This document shows positions 7,896 to 16,760 of a stretch of DNA of 39,419 nucleotides, one piece after another; position 1 is the stretch's first letter; each line of letters begins with the position of its first letter. This DNA comes from Planctomycetota bacterium (lineage in GTDB: Bacteria; Planctomycetota; UBA11346): contig PLEW01000016.1 in the NCBI GenBank assembly GCA_003136555.1, positions 1 through 39,419 of the forward strand, read 5' to 3'. The translations under genes and the position numbers were made by a program. Below the pieces are notes generated by a model. The model did not search any database. It was not told the origin of the DNA and saw only the letters and a list, made by a program, of their open reading frames with translations.

Positions 7896-9371
7896 GTGCA
7901 CATCCTCATCTACGGCGCCAGCAAGCGCGGCAAGAGCCTGTTCGCCGAGAACCTCATCATCCAGGCCATCGCCAAAGAGCACACGCCCGTGATCATCATC
8001 GATCCCAAGGGCGACGCCGGCATGCGCGCTCGCCTGCGCGCCTGCGCACAGCGTGCGCAGGCGCCGTTCCACAGCCTGGATTTCGCCGAACCGGCCAGCT
8101 CGGCGACCTACAATCCGCTCTCCGGCTGCCATGATCCCGACCAGGTCGGCGATCGCATCGCCGAGCTGTGCGACCATGGCGAAGGCGCCGGCTACTGGCG
8201 CGGGCGTGCCGCCGGCACCGCGCGCGTGGTCGCACGCGCCTTCGATGCCGTCCGGCGGTATCTCGAGGCATGCGGCGGGCTCTGCGCGTTGGCCCCACCG
8301 GACAGCCGTGCACGTGAGCTCAATCGCGGCTACACCGAGCTGCCGAGCGAGTTCACCCCGGTAGGCTGGCTGCCCCGGCTCTCGGTGCTCGACCTCTACG
8401 GCGTCGACGCCGTGCATCGGCTGCTCGCCTGGATGCTGCGGGTGGTCTACGCCCACCTCTTCGACGGCGATCCCGCGGAACCCGAGCGGTGCGATCGCGA
8501 GCAGGCGCTCGCCTGGTGGGAGGAGTATGCCCGCGCTCCCGGACATCCGGACGATGCGCATGCCACGCGCTGCGGTCCGCTCGCGGAGGTCAGACGCCAG
8601 CTGCTGCGCATCCGCACGCTCATGGACCATGAGCATGATGAGCTCTCCAAGGCCAACTCCTCGCTCTTCGAGGCGCTGGAGCGCTTCCGCGGGCGGGTCG
8701 CCATCATCACCGACACCCACTCGCCGCAGATCGTCTGGGACCAGGTCGCCGCCAGCCGCGCGGTGGTCTACTTCAGCCTGGCAGCGCAGGAATATGGCGA
8801 TCTCGCCGCCGGCTTCGCGCGCATCCTGTGCGCCGACCTGGTGTCCTGGTGCGGACGCCGCACGCGCTCACGCCAGGACAGCCCATGGTACCTGCTCGCG
8901 GACGAGGTCGACCGCTGGATCCCCTCATGCTTCACCGATTTCCTGGCGCGCGGGCGATCGGCTGGACTGCGCTGCATCGCCATCGGCCAGACGCGCGCCA
9001 GCTTCGCCACCCGGCTCGGTCACAATGGCCGCCAGATCATCGAGGGCAATGTCGCCACCGTGGTCCAGTTCGCCGCCAAGGGCGCCGAGGATGCGCTGGC
9101 GGCGGCTCGCCTCAGCGGCACCGTGCACCTGCTGCTGCGGGATGTCAGCGTCAGCACCAGCAGCGGCAACGCGGCCGCTGCCCGCCGGGGCCCATCCGAC
9201 CAGCCTGACGACGGCATGCAGGCCAGCCAGACGATCGGGTGCCGCCAGCTCGCGACCGAGGCCTTCCCCGCCTGGGCGGTGCAGAACCTGCCGACCGGCA
9301 TCGCCCTGATCATCACCCAGCGGGGCCCGGCCCTGGTCGGCATTCCCGAGCTCGCATCACCCGACCGCTGA
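7896..9371 (+). CDS. TraD-like conjugative coupling ATPase, lacking its N-terminus
   Basis: 491-aa P-loop ATPase of the TraD/TraG/VirD4 type (T4SS coupling protein, closest in pattern to the SXT/TOL-type TraD), which links relaxosomes to the secretion channel. The Walker A motif GASKRGKS falls at residues 7-14, the IDPKGD motif near residue 36, Walker B (LLADEVDRW) near residues 333-341, and the RGRSAGLRCIAIGQT block follows. Family members normally have an N-terminal membrane region and about 100 or more residues before Walker A; here a TGA stop at 7881-7883 closes the frame just upstream, leaving only a GTG start. It is therefore probably a truncated, non-functional remnant. No relaxase, T4SS or integrase gene is visible nearby. 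It ends eight bases from the convergent aldo-keto reductase gene. Confidence 0.8.
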   Translation: MHILIYGASKRGKSLFAENLIIQAIAKEHTPVIIIDPKGDAGMRARLRACAQRAQAPFHSLDFAEPASSATYNPLSGCHDPDQVGDRIAELCDHGEGAGYWRGRAAGTARVVARAFDAVRRYLEACGGLCALAPPDSRARELNRGYTELPSEFTPVGWLPRLSVLDLYGVDAVHRLLAWMLRVVYAHLFDGDPAEPERCDREQALAWWEEYARAPGHPDDAHATRCGPLAEVRRQLLRIRTLMDHEHDELSKANSSLFEALERFRGRVAIITDTHSPQIVWDQVAASRAVVYFSLAAQEYGDLAAGFARILCADLVSWCGRRTRSRQDSPWYLLADEVDRWIPSCFTDFLARGRSAGLRCIAIGQTRASFATRLGHNGRQIIEGNVATVVQFAAKGAEDALAAARLSGTVHLLLRDVSVSTSSGNAAAARRGPSDQPDDGMQASQTIGCRQLATEAFPAWAVQNLPTGIALIITQRGPALVGIPELASPDR

Positions 9372-9379
9372 GCCCGTGC

Positions 9380-10366
9380 TCACGCCAGGGCGATGCGGTC
9401 GATCTCGGAGAGCTCCTCGGCGGTGAAATCGAGACGCGACACGCAGGCGACATTCTGATCGACCTGTTCAGGCGAGCTGGCGCCGATGAGGACGGAGGTG
9501 ACGCGCGCATCCTTGAGCAGCCAGCTCAATGCCATCTGGGCCATGCTCTGCCCGCGCCGCTGGGCTAGGCCATTGAGCTGGCGCACCTTCTCCAATGTCG
9601 CGGGAGTCACCGCCGATGGTCCGATGCCGCCATTGCCGGGATCGGTGGCGGCACGGGATCCCGGCGGGATGCCGTTGAGATAGCGGTCGGTCAGGATTCC
9701 CTGGGCGAGCGGCGAGAAGGCGATCACCCCCACTCCTGCACGTCCGGCCGTCGGAAGCACGGTGCGTTCGATGGTGCGTTCGAAGAGATGGTAGCGCGGC
9801 TGGTGGATGGTGATCGGCGCCCAGCCGCGATCGGCAGCCACCGCCAGAGCTGCCGAGAAGTGTGGATCATCGTAGTTGCTGATGCCCGCATAGAGGGCCT
9901 TGCCCTGGCGCACCAGTGCATCCAGCGCACCGATGGTCTCCTCCAATGGCGTCGCCGGGTCGAAACGGTGCGAGTAGAAGATGTCGAGATGGTCGACGCC
10001 CAGGCGCCTGAGCGATTGGTCGCAGGACTCGATGAGGTATTTGCGGCTGCCCCATTCGCCGTACGGACCAGGCCACATGCGGTAGCCGGCCTTGGAGGAG
10101 ATGACCAGCTCGTCGCGCGGCATCTCCTTGAGGATGCGTCCGAAGACCGCCTCGCTGGTGCCACCTGGCGAACCGTAGTTGTTGGCGAAATCGAAATGGG
10201 TGATGCCGAGGTCGAAGGCGCGGAAGAAGATGCGCTTGGAGACCTCGTCATCGCGGTAGCCGCCGATCGCCTGCCAACCGCCAAGGCTGACCGCAGGCAG
10301 CAGCAGGCCGGAACGGCCGCAACGACGGTAGGGCATGCGCTCATAGCGATTGGCGGCGAAGGTCAT
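9380..10366 (-). CDS. Aldo/keto reductase (YghZ-like)
   Basis: 328-aa NADPH-dependent aldo/keto reductase with a TIM-barrel fold, reducing sugar-type or small aldehydes. The catalytic tetrad is visible: Asp59 and Tyr64 (FDFANNYG), Lys92 (ISSKAGY) and His133 (YSHRFD). The insert MWPGPYGEWGSRKYL and the block NGLAQRRGQSMAQMALSWLL are typical of the YghZ / L-glyceraldehyde-3-phosphate reductase group (AKR14). The start at 10366 follows GGAG about six bases upstream; an upstream in-frame extension of 53 codons is low-complexity. It is the last gene of a probable minus-strand set with a sugar isomerase and a Gfo/Idh/MocA oxidoreductase, which suggests a role in processing a sugar derivative. Confidence 0.9.
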   Translation of the reverse strand: MTFAANRYERMPYRRCGRSGLLLPAVSLGGWQAIGGYRDDEVSKRIFFRAFDLGITHFDFANNYGSPGGTSEAVFGRILKEMPRDELVISSKAGYRMWPGPYGEWGSRKYLIESCDQSLRRLGVDHLDIFYSHRFDPATPLEETIGALDALVRQGKALYAGISNYDDPHFSAALAVAADRGWAPITIHQPRYHLFERTIERTVLPTAGRAGVGVIAFSPLAQGILTDRYLNGIPPGSRAATDPGNGGIGPSAVTPATLEKVRQLNGLAQRRGQSMAQMALSWLLKDARVTSVLIGASSPEQVDQNVACVSRLDFTAEELSEIDRIALA

Positions 10367-10475
10367 GGATGCTCCGGGCCGACCAGCTTTGCCGCGCGCA
10401 GCGCGTGTCAACGCCGGCGCATCGCCGTGGTCGCCCGGGCCTCCGGCTGTCTGCGCCGCGAATGCCGCTTCCGGC

Positions 10476-11936
10476 TCAGACGACGATCTCCCAGCCGGGC
10501 CTGGGCTGGCGCTGCAGCAGCGCATTGGCCCGCCCAGCCTCGGCCCCGGTGCACAGCCCAGTCGAGCGATCGATGCTCAGCACCGGTCCGATGTGCATCG
10601 GCGTCTTGGCGAGATCGATCTGGTAGCCCTCCAGGATGCCGAGCAGGCGCTCGACATGCTCGCCGAGTTCGCGGTGGCCCCTGGCGGCGGCCAGCGCCGC
10701 CTGGGCGTCGCCGGGGACGCCGATGCGCATCGAGGCATTGGCGAGATGGGCGAGATCGGCCGACGGCACGGCGTGGGCGAGGGGTGCGTGCAGGAGCGTG
10801 CTCTGGCGCTGGCGGACTGCGGTGATGAAATTCTCCTGGTGCGTCGCACCGGCATCGCCGGCGAAGGTCCTGGCGATCTTGCCGGCGTGATCGATGAAGG
10901 TCGCGCCGCCGCGGTGCGCGTGCAGCTCGCCGTCCGCGCATTCGACCACGATCGCGGCCTCCGCGATGCCATGGTAGGCACCCGCCGCCTTGTCCTTGGG
11001 CGCCAGGTTGCGGACCTCGAAGGAGAGCGGGATGCCGCCAGGGAAGAGGTACCAGGCAGCCATGGCATTCGCCGTCTCGCCGGCGTCGTCCCAGGCGAAG
11101 CGCCCACCCAGGCCCAGCACCGACTCCGGCAGTCCCGGATCGCCCAGAGCCCAGCACGCCAGATCGAGCTCATGCGGTCCCTGGTTGCCGATGTCGCCAT
11201 TGCCGGTGTTCCACACCCAATGCCAATCGTAGTGGAACTGCTTGCGCATGATCGGCTCGTCCGCCGCCGGACCCAGCCAGAGATTGTAGTCCAGGCCGGC
11301 AGGCGGGACCAGCGGCATGGGCAAGCGGCCGATCGAGGCGCGATCGCGGAAGCAGAATCCGCGCACGGCAGAGACCGCACCGAACTCGCCGGCGTGCAAT
11401 GCGGCGAAGGCGGCGCGCAGGCCGATGTCGCTGCGATTCTGCGTGCCTGCCTGGATGATGCGCCTGGTCCTGTCCGCGACCGCCAGCAGCAGCTGCCCCT
11501 CGCGCACATCGTGGCAGACCGGCTTCTCGACATAGACGTCCTTGCCTGCCTGGGCGGCCCAGCTGGCCAGCACCGCATGCAGGTGGTTGGGGGTGGCGAT
11601 GACCACCGCATCGATGTCGGCGCTGTCGAAGAGCCGGCGCGGATCGGCGAACGGCATGGGCGATTCGCCGTGGGCCTTGGCTTCGCCCATGCGCGTCGCA
11701 AGCACCTGCGGATCGACGTCGCACAGGGCCGAGACCTGCGCCAGCGGCACCTGGCGGAAGGATTTGAGCAGGTCGTTGCCGCGCCCATGCAGTCCGATGA
11801 AGCCGAGCCTGACCGGCTCGGACGGTGCATACACCGGACGGGTGGTCTCGGCGGCGGTGCTGGTGCAGCCGCCCAGCACCACGGTGGCGCCAGCGGCGGC
11901 GGCGGTCTTGAGCAAGCGGCGGCGGGTCAGATTCAT
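10476..11936 (-). CDS. Gfo/Idh/MocA oxidoreductase with Tat lipoprotein signal
   Basis: 486-aa exported NAD(P)-dependent oxidoreductase acting on sugars or sugar alcohols. The N-terminus has a twin-arginine signal (TRRRLLK at residues 4-10) followed by a hydrophobic stretch and a lipobox LGGC (Cys24), so it is probably a Tat-exported lipoprotein. The Rossmann motif GFIGLHGRGND, the EKPVCHD motif (the family's EKP lysine) and the NQGPHELDLACW block (His as proposed catalytic base) are present. An in-frame ATG six codons upstream (11954) is an alternative start; the chosen one has AGGA about nine bases before it. It follows the isomerase gene by 27 bases, so the two are probably co-transcribed. 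Proteins of this kind paired with AP-endonuclease-2-type isomerases are common in Planctomycetota and Verrucomicrobiota. The substrate is unknown. Confidence 0.9.
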   Translation of the reverse strand: MNLTRRRLLKTAAAAGATVVLGGCTSTAAETTRPVYAPSEPVRLGFIGLHGRGNDLLKSFRQVPLAQVSALCDVDPQVLATRMGEAKAHGESPMPFADPRRLFDSADIDAVVIATPNHLHAVLASWAAQAGKDVYVEKPVCHDVREGQLLLAVADRTRRIIQAGTQNRSDIGLRAAFAALHAGEFGAVSAVRGFCFRDRASIGRLPMPLVPPAGLDYNLWLGPAADEPIMRKQFHYDWHWVWNTGNGDIGNQGPHELDLACWALGDPGLPESVLGLGGRFAWDDAGETANAMAAWYLFPGGIPLSFEVRNLAPKDKAAGAYHGIAEAAIVVECADGELHAHRGGATFIDHAGKIARTFAGDAGATHQENFITAVRQRQSTLLHAPLAHAVPSADLAHLANASMRIGVPGDAQAALAAARGHRELGEHVERLLGILEGYQIDLAKTPMHIGPVLSIDRSTGLCTGAEAGRANALLQRQPRPGWEIVV

Positions 11937-11963
11937 GACGGTATCCTGGGGCACGGTTGGTGG

Positions 11964-12935
11964 TCAGATGCCGGCATCATGCGCTTGCGCGCGCAGGTAG
12001 GCGAAGCCGGCATGGTAGGCGGATTCGCCTCCAGCCGGCCCGGCCTCGATGCTCATGCGGCCGCTCCAGCCATGGCGTGCGAGTACGCGGAAGAATGGCC
12101 GGAAGTCGTCGCCTGCCGCGCCCGGGATGCTGCGGGTGGCGCGTTCGGCGATGTGGAAATGGCGCAGCAGCGGCATCGCCTGCTCGAGGTCGTCGGCGGT
12201 ATCGCCGCCGATGACCATGTGGTAGAGATCGGCGGTGATGCGCACCGCCGGGTGCTGGGCGCGGGACACCGCCACCGCGACCTCGCCGATGCGGTTGAGG
12301 AAGTTGCATTCGGCCTTGCGCAGCGGCTCGACCGCAACCACCAGCCCCTGCGCAGCGGCCAGCGGGCCCATGCGCTTCAGCAACTCGCTGAATTGCGCCA
12401 GCGCCTGGTCGGCGGACCAGCCATCGGGGATCTGCCGGGAGGCGCCGCTGCCGAAGGTGATGGTCTCGATGCCGACCTGGCGTGCACGGGTGAAGGCGGT
12501 CTCGGCGTAGGCGAGGATGGCATCATGGGCGGCGGCGGGGCCGACCGACTTGAGCGAACCGGGCAGGAAGCCGTTGCAGCAGCGCACCGGGATGGCGGCG
12601 GCGGTGATGGCCGAGACCTTGCCGGAGAAGGCGCCGGCATCCTTGTCGGGCACCAGCAGCCCTTGTACCGACTCCTCGAGGTAGTCTGCTCCCGCCGCCT
12701 TCAGCATACCGGCCTTGGACAGCGATCCGCAGGAGCCCATCGCCACTCGCGCAGCGGTCGGGCTGACCGCGATGGGCGACGCCGCTCCAGCAGGTGCATC
12801 GCCGCCACGGGCCGTCTGCTCGCAGCCGACCAGCACGCCTGCCGCCAGCGCCCCGGCGAGCCGCAGCACCTGCCGACGCCCGATGGCTGGCAGCGGGTGG
12901 GCTGGGGAGGGGCGCTGGATCGCTTCGCTCGGCAT
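11964..12935 (-). CDS. Sugar phosphate isomerase/epimerase (xylose-isomerase-like TIM barrel), Tat lipoprotein
   Basis: 323-aa protein of the AP-endonuclease-2/xylose-isomerase-like TIM-barrel family, which usually isomerises or epimerises sugars with a divalent metal. The N-terminus has a twin-arginine signal (GRRQVLRLAG, Arg20-Arg21) and lipobox LVGC (Cys38), implying membrane-anchored export. Barrel motifs include VAVEPLRKAECNF (metal-ligand Glu in VEP), ITADLYHM (Asp and His ligands), LRHFHIAE and MSIEAGP (C-terminal Glu). The start at 12935 is chosen to place the twin arginines at a normal distance; the frame continues upstream to 13058 as Pro-rich sequence. There is no clear ribosome site. 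It is the first gene of the isomerase, Gfo/Idh/MocA and aldo-keto reductase set. Confidence 0.85.
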   Translation of the reverse strand: MPSEAIQRPSPAHPLPAIGRRQVLRLAGALAAGVLVGCEQTARGGDAPAGAASPIAVSPTAARVAMGSCGSLSKAGMLKAAGADYLEESVQGLLVPDKDAGAFSGKVSAITAAAIPVRCCNGFLPGSLKSVGPAAAHDAILAYAETAFTRARQVGIETITFGSGASRQIPDGWSADQALAQFSELLKRMGPLAAAQGLVVAVEPLRKAECNFLNRIGEVAVAVSRAQHPAVRITADLYHMVIGGDTADDLEQAMPLLRHFHIAERATRSIPGAAGDDFRPFFRVLARHGWSGRMSIEAGPAGGESAYHAGFAYLRAQAHDAGI

Positions 12936-13109
12936 GGGTTCAGGCTCGCGCCAATGAGTACGCGACCTTCCCGATTCTGTTGAAACACGCTCATGCGCTG
13001 GAGCGGAAACCGGTGATATCGGGGGGTTTCCACCACCAGGCATGACCGGATCGCTCATCGATGTAACGCCTCCGCTCCTCGACCGGTGCCTGTGCGCTGG
13101 CAGCGCCGG

Positions 13110-13496
13110 CTATTTCGCAGGTGCAGGGGCAGGAGCGGGGGCAGGTGGCGCCGTGGCCGCTGCCGCCGGCTTCTCGGGGGCCTCCGTCTTGGCGGGATCC
13201 TCGACCTCCTTCTCGACGGCGATGAGCGCCCCCTCCGGCGAGGCTGTGATCTCCATCAGGATGCCGTCGGCGGTGGTGAACTCGGCGCTATAGACGGTCT
13301 TGCCATCCTCCTGGGCGCGCACGAAGCCGCTGACGGCGCTGGCGCCTGCTGCCTTCACCATCACCGCGAGCGCAGCCGCCGGCACCTGGTCGCGGATGAT
13401 CTCGACCTCCTCCTCGCCCCAGGCCAGCGTCCCCCCAAGGACGGTCAGCAGTCCGAGCATGTTCGCACACACCGGATTCCGGAAGAGTCGCTGCAT
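13110..13496 (-). CDS. Secreted PepSY-like domain protein
   Basis: 128-aa exported protein. A signal peptide (MQRLFRNP then MLGLLTVLGGTLAWG) precedes a short domain of PepSY-like character: a helix around QVPAAALAVMVKAAG followed by beta strands (VYSAEFTTADGILMEITASPEGALI). The C-terminal 30 residues are Ala/Pro/Glu-rich, ending in repeated AP dipeptides. The start at 13496 follows AAGGAA (complement of 13503-13508) with correct spacing. It lies about 215 bases downstream of the TonB-dependent receptor gene on the same strand, so it may belong to the same uptake system, perhaps as a periplasmic binding or inhibitory protein. The family assignment is by pattern only, and the function is unknown. 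Confidence 0.7.
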   Translation of the reverse strand: MQRLFRNPVCANMLGLLTVLGGTLAWGEEEVEIIRDQVPAAALAVMVKAAGASAVSGFVRAQEDGKTVYSAEFTTADGILMEITASPEGALIAVEKEVEDPAKTEAPEKPAAAATAPPAPAPAPAPAK

Positions 13497-13690
13497 GAGG
13501 TGTTCCTTGCTCGCAATGGCGGCGAGCCCGACGGTGAGGTTCAGGGTCGATGAGACGGTCATCTGCCCATGGGAGGAGGGCGGGACGACGCGCAGATCCA
13601 GCATGATCGTGCCGGAGCCCGCGATCAGCATACCGGTGACCGGGTACGAGTCACTGCCTTTGATCTACTCGCCGGCGCTGGCACGCGGTG

Positions 13691-13706
13691 CACGCACATG
13701 TGCGTG
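13691..13706. promoter_or_regulatory. Perfect 16-bp palindrome between receptor and PepSY-like genes
   Basis: CACGCACATGTGCGTG is a perfect palindrome without a loop, five bases past the stop codon of the TonB-dependent receptor gene and about 195 bases before the PepSY-like gene. Lack of a loop argues against a terminator hairpin and favours a dimeric-protein binding site. Its 10-base core GCACATGTGC recurs at 27162-27171. No regulator can be assigned. Confidence 0.35.
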
Positions 13707-13710
13707 AGGC

Positions 13711-15864
13711 CTAAAAGTCCCAGGTCGCTCCAGCGAAGACGCTGCGCCGCGGCGCGTACTGCGGCGCAGCCACCCCGATCCCCGATCCATCGCGGATCTG
13801 GTAGACGCGATCGAAGATGTTCACCACGTCGAGGCGCACGGTGAGCGTCCGCCATGTCTGGGCGACGCCGAGATTGGCGGTGGCATAGGCTGGCAGGTGA
13901 TCGGTGTTGTCGAAGCCATCGCGCAGACCCGTGCCCCCGATGCCATCGATCGACACCTGGGTCTGGCTCGCGAATTGGTAGGAGAGACCGATCGAGACCG
14001 TATAGCGCTGGTCGTGGTCCAGGTAGATCCAATGGTTCTGGGCGTAGGCCAGCTCCTGGCTGGTGAAGAGGAACTCGGCGGAATCGATATCGCGGCCCTG
14101 GGCCTTGCTGAGCGCGACATTGGCATATCCGGTCAGTCCATGATCCTGGTAGGTCGCGGTCAGCTCGGTGCCGAGGATGCGGCCATCCCGGTAGTTGAAG
14201 GGCGTGAAGATCACCGCCGAGCCGAACTGCCCCTCGTCGAGCTGGTTGGTGGCCTGCTTGTAATAGCCATCCAGGCCGATCTGGAGGTGATCGCCGACGC
14301 GCTGGCTGATGCCAGCATCGAAGTCGTTAGCGCGCTCAGAGGACACCGGGTCGTTGAGGGTGGTGGCTGCCTGGTTGCTGGTCCCGATGAACGATGCGAC
14401 CGCCTCCTGGGACACCGATTCGAGTGGCGGAGGGGTGAAATAGCGCGCATAGCCGCCATGGATGGTGGTGGTGCCGGTGAGGGCGAGGGTGGTCGAGATA
14501 CGTGGACTCACCTGGCTCTGGTTCACATAGGCATCGACGTTGTCGACACGCAGACCGTAATTCACCGTCCATGGCTTGACGATGCGCCATTCATCCTGGC
14601 AGTAGAGGCTGGACATGGTTCCGACCTTGCTGCTCGCATCTGCGATGGTCATCGGCGTGGTGCTGGTCTGCTGCCCCAGGGCATCGACAGGGAAGACCTC
14701 GGTCGAGGTATCCGCGGTGGCTCTGGTCGACAGATAGGAGGCGCCGGCGCGCACGGTGTGCGCGGGGGTCGCCGGCAGGCTGGCGTCGATCTGGATGCCG
14801 GAGGTCAGGGCACGCTGATCCAACCAGCCTGCGACGCCCGTGAACGCGAGGTCCTGCGACGGATCGGGGCTGAACACCAGCTGGCTATCGTGGATGAAGG
14901 GTGCGATCTGGATCTGGCCAGGCCCGATGGCGGTCTGGTAGGCAAGGATCGCAAAGGCGTTGCGCTCCAGCTGGTTCTCATCGACCGTCGCTGAATCGGG
15001 AGTGGCACCGCCGGCCACGGTGAATGACGGCGTCTGCCCGGGATTGTCAGGGATCTGGAAGGTGGCATTGGCGCCGCTGGCGATCAGCGACAGGCGGCTG
15101 GCCTGGTCGATGTGGTAGGTGGCATAGATGAAGCCGTGGTACTGGGCGGTGTCATCGTGAAGGGCGGTGTGCGAGGAGGTCGGATTCTCGATGCCGAGAT
15201 CGTCATGCAGGGCGCTGACGGTGGTGTAGACGTCCCATGCCCCCTTGGAAGCGCCATAGCTGGCCGAGGTGTGGATGGTATCGGCGGAGCCGCCATAGAT
15301 CGAGAGTTCGCCACCGCCATCGCTGGCCCCTGATTTGGTCGTGATGTCGACCACGCCTGCGGTGCGCAGCCCATACTGGGCCGGCAGCGCCCCGGTGATC
15401 AATGTCACATCGTGGGCGAAACGGGTATCGATCTCCTGGCCGAAGGCGGTGATGGCATCCGGCAGCAGGATGCCATCGATGCGGTACTGGAGATTGGCGT
15501 GCTCGCCGCGCAGGTGCACCTGCCCGAAGGAATCCTGGGCGACACCGGGCATGCGCAGTAGGACCTCGTTGAACGAGGCATCGGCACCCTGGGATTGACC
15601 GAGGATCTGATCGAGCCCGAGGTCGTAGGTGGAGGTCCCCATGGTGGAGGAGGTCTGATTGAAGGCCGGGGAGCGGTCGCCGACGATGGTCAGGGTCTCG
15701 CTCGCCATGGTCCCGTTGACCGGAGCCGGGCTGGCGGCCGGACCCTGGACCGCCGGCGGCGGTGCTACGGGCGCGGGTGCGTCGACCGCCTGCACCTGCT
15801 GCACGCATGCCAGCAGGCAGAGCGTCGGGAGGACGGCTGATGAGTGACCGTGCATGGGGGCCAT
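13711..15864 (-). CDS. TonB-dependent outer-membrane receptor (metal-type)
   Basis: 717-aa outer-membrane receptor that imports a ligand with energy from TonB/ExbBD. A signal peptide (residues 1-26, ending VQQVQA) is followed by a Pro/Ala-rich linker and a TonB-box-like ETLTIVG at 56-62. The plug follows (NEVLLRMPGVAQDSFGQVHL, then RGEHANLQYRIDGILLPD and AGVVDITTKSG), then a long beta-barrel with many aromatic-ended strands. The last residue is Phe in ATWDF, the usual barrel-assembly signal. The start at 15864 follows GGAG by six bases. The HANLQYRIDG plug variant, with a DUF2946-like gene just upstream, matches receptors usually found with copper-linked genes; copper is inferred, not shown. 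The PepSY-like gene is downstream. Confidence 0.9.
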   Translation of the reverse strand: MAPMHGHSSAVLPTLCLLACVQQVQAVDAPAPVAPPPAVQGPAASPAPVNGTMASETLTIVGDRSPAFNQTSSTMGTSTYDLGLDQILGQSQGADASFNEVLLRMPGVAQDSFGQVHLRGEHANLQYRIDGILLPDAITAFGQEIDTRFAHDVTLITGALPAQYGLRTAGVVDITTKSGASDGGGELSIYGGSADTIHTSASYGASKGAWDVYTTVSALHDDLGIENPTSSHTALHDDTAQYHGFIYATYHIDQASRLSLIASGANATFQIPDNPGQTPSFTVAGGATPDSATVDENQLERNAFAILAYQTAIGPGQIQIAPFIHDSQLVFSPDPSQDLAFTGVAGWLDQRALTSGIQIDASLPATPAHTVRAGASYLSTRATADTSTEVFPVDALGQQTSTTPMTIADASSKVGTMSSLYCQDEWRIVKPWTVNYGLRVDNVDAYVNQSQVSPRISTTLALTGTTTIHGGYARYFTPPPLESVSQEAVASFIGTSNQAATTLNDPVSSERANDFDAGISQRVGDHLQIGLDGYYKQATNQLDEGQFGSAVIFTPFNYRDGRILGTELTATYQDHGLTGYANVALSKAQGRDIDSAEFLFTSQELAYAQNHWIYLDHDQRYTVSIGLSYQFASQTQVSIDGIGGTGLRDGFDNTDHLPAYATANLGVAQTWRTLTVRLDVVNIFDRVYQIRDGSGIGVAAPQYAPRRSVFAGATWDF

Positions 15865-16161
15865 GGACGTCTCCGGTACGGCCGCCGTCTCTGGCGGCCA
15901 GGGTGTGAGGTGCGCAGGCAGGCATCCATGCGTGCCAGCCGAGAGGGCCCTCGGCTCCGATGTGCTCGCTAGGGGCGGACAGCCCGGTCGGATGCGCAGC
16001 ACCGGGATGGCATGGCAACGTGGCTAGCGTCGTCATCCGCTCGCCACTCGTCCACCGTCCGGCACGCACGCACCCGGTTCCGCCGAACCAGCTCCGGTGA
16101 TCGGAGCGGGGCGGAACCGCGCAGCACGCGTGGGTGCTGGTCGCGCCTCAGCCCGTCTGCG

Positions 16162-16578
16162 TCAGGCAGTATGGCTGGACGGCTCGACCGGGATCACGGC
16201 CAACGGTGGTCCACGCGCGGGCGGCTGCAGGCACCAGGCCGACGGCCACCATCCTTCGACGAAGGACATGGTGCTGGCCACCTCCGGCAGTGGCGGTGGT
16301 GGCAGGGACTGTGCCACCACGGGCACAGCATGCTGACCAGCAACCACCATGAGCAGCTGGCAGATCGCACAGGGCCCGCACTCATCATCGTCGCTGGCCG
16401 ATGACACCGCCAGCACGGCGGAACCACCGGGTTGGCTCAGCAGGTTCTGCACCTGGTGCTGCTCGTGCTGCTGGTGCTCGGCCTCATGGGCCATGCGCAG
16501 CAGCGGTAAACCGACGGACAGCAGCAGGGCGAGTGCCAGTGCACCGGTTCGCCTGATGCAGATGATCACGCAGGGCAT
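16162..16578 (-). CDS. DUF2946-like small membrane protein with Cys/His metal-type motif
   Basis: 138-aa protein with one N-terminal hydrophobic helix (TGALALALLLSVGLPLL), a His-rich segment (HEAEHQQHEQHQ) and a Cys motif C-x2-C-x2-C (ECGPCAICQLL), then a Pro-rich tail ending near ARGPPLA. This arrangement matches the DUF2946 family, often found beside TonB-dependent receptors and copper genes. The His/Cys residues suggest binding of copper or a similar soft metal on the periplasmic side. The start at 16578 gives a short basic n-region before the helix; the longer frame upstream is not helix-compatible. It is about 300 bases upstream of the receptor gene on the same strand and divergent from the serine hydrolase, so a shared promoter region lies at 16579-16760. 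Confidence 0.7.
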   Translation of the reverse strand: MPCVIICIRRTGALALALLLSVGLPLLRMAHEAEHQQHEQHQVQNLLSQPGGSAVLAVSSASDDDECGPCAICQLLMVVAGQHAVPVVAQSLPPPPLPEVASTMSFVEGWWPSAWCLQPPARGPPLAVIPVEPSSHTA

Positions 16579-16760
16579 GCGTGCCGACACTAGCGCACCT
16601 CCACTGCCCAGGCAAGATGGCACCCCCACGGCCTGATGCGCCCATGCCTCATGCCATCGGGGATAGGAGGTCGGTAACATGTACCAGGTGTCCGGTATCA
16701 CCTTCACGCGCCCATGACACGGACCAGGCATCCCCGACGCCGCGCGACACCGACCTGCCC

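Noticed and set aside
10350..12983. 877-codon plus-strand frame across the isomerase and Gfo/Idh/MocA genes
   Set aside because: It spans two well-supported minus-strand genes and their gap; its composition is typical of antisense frames in GC-rich DNA.
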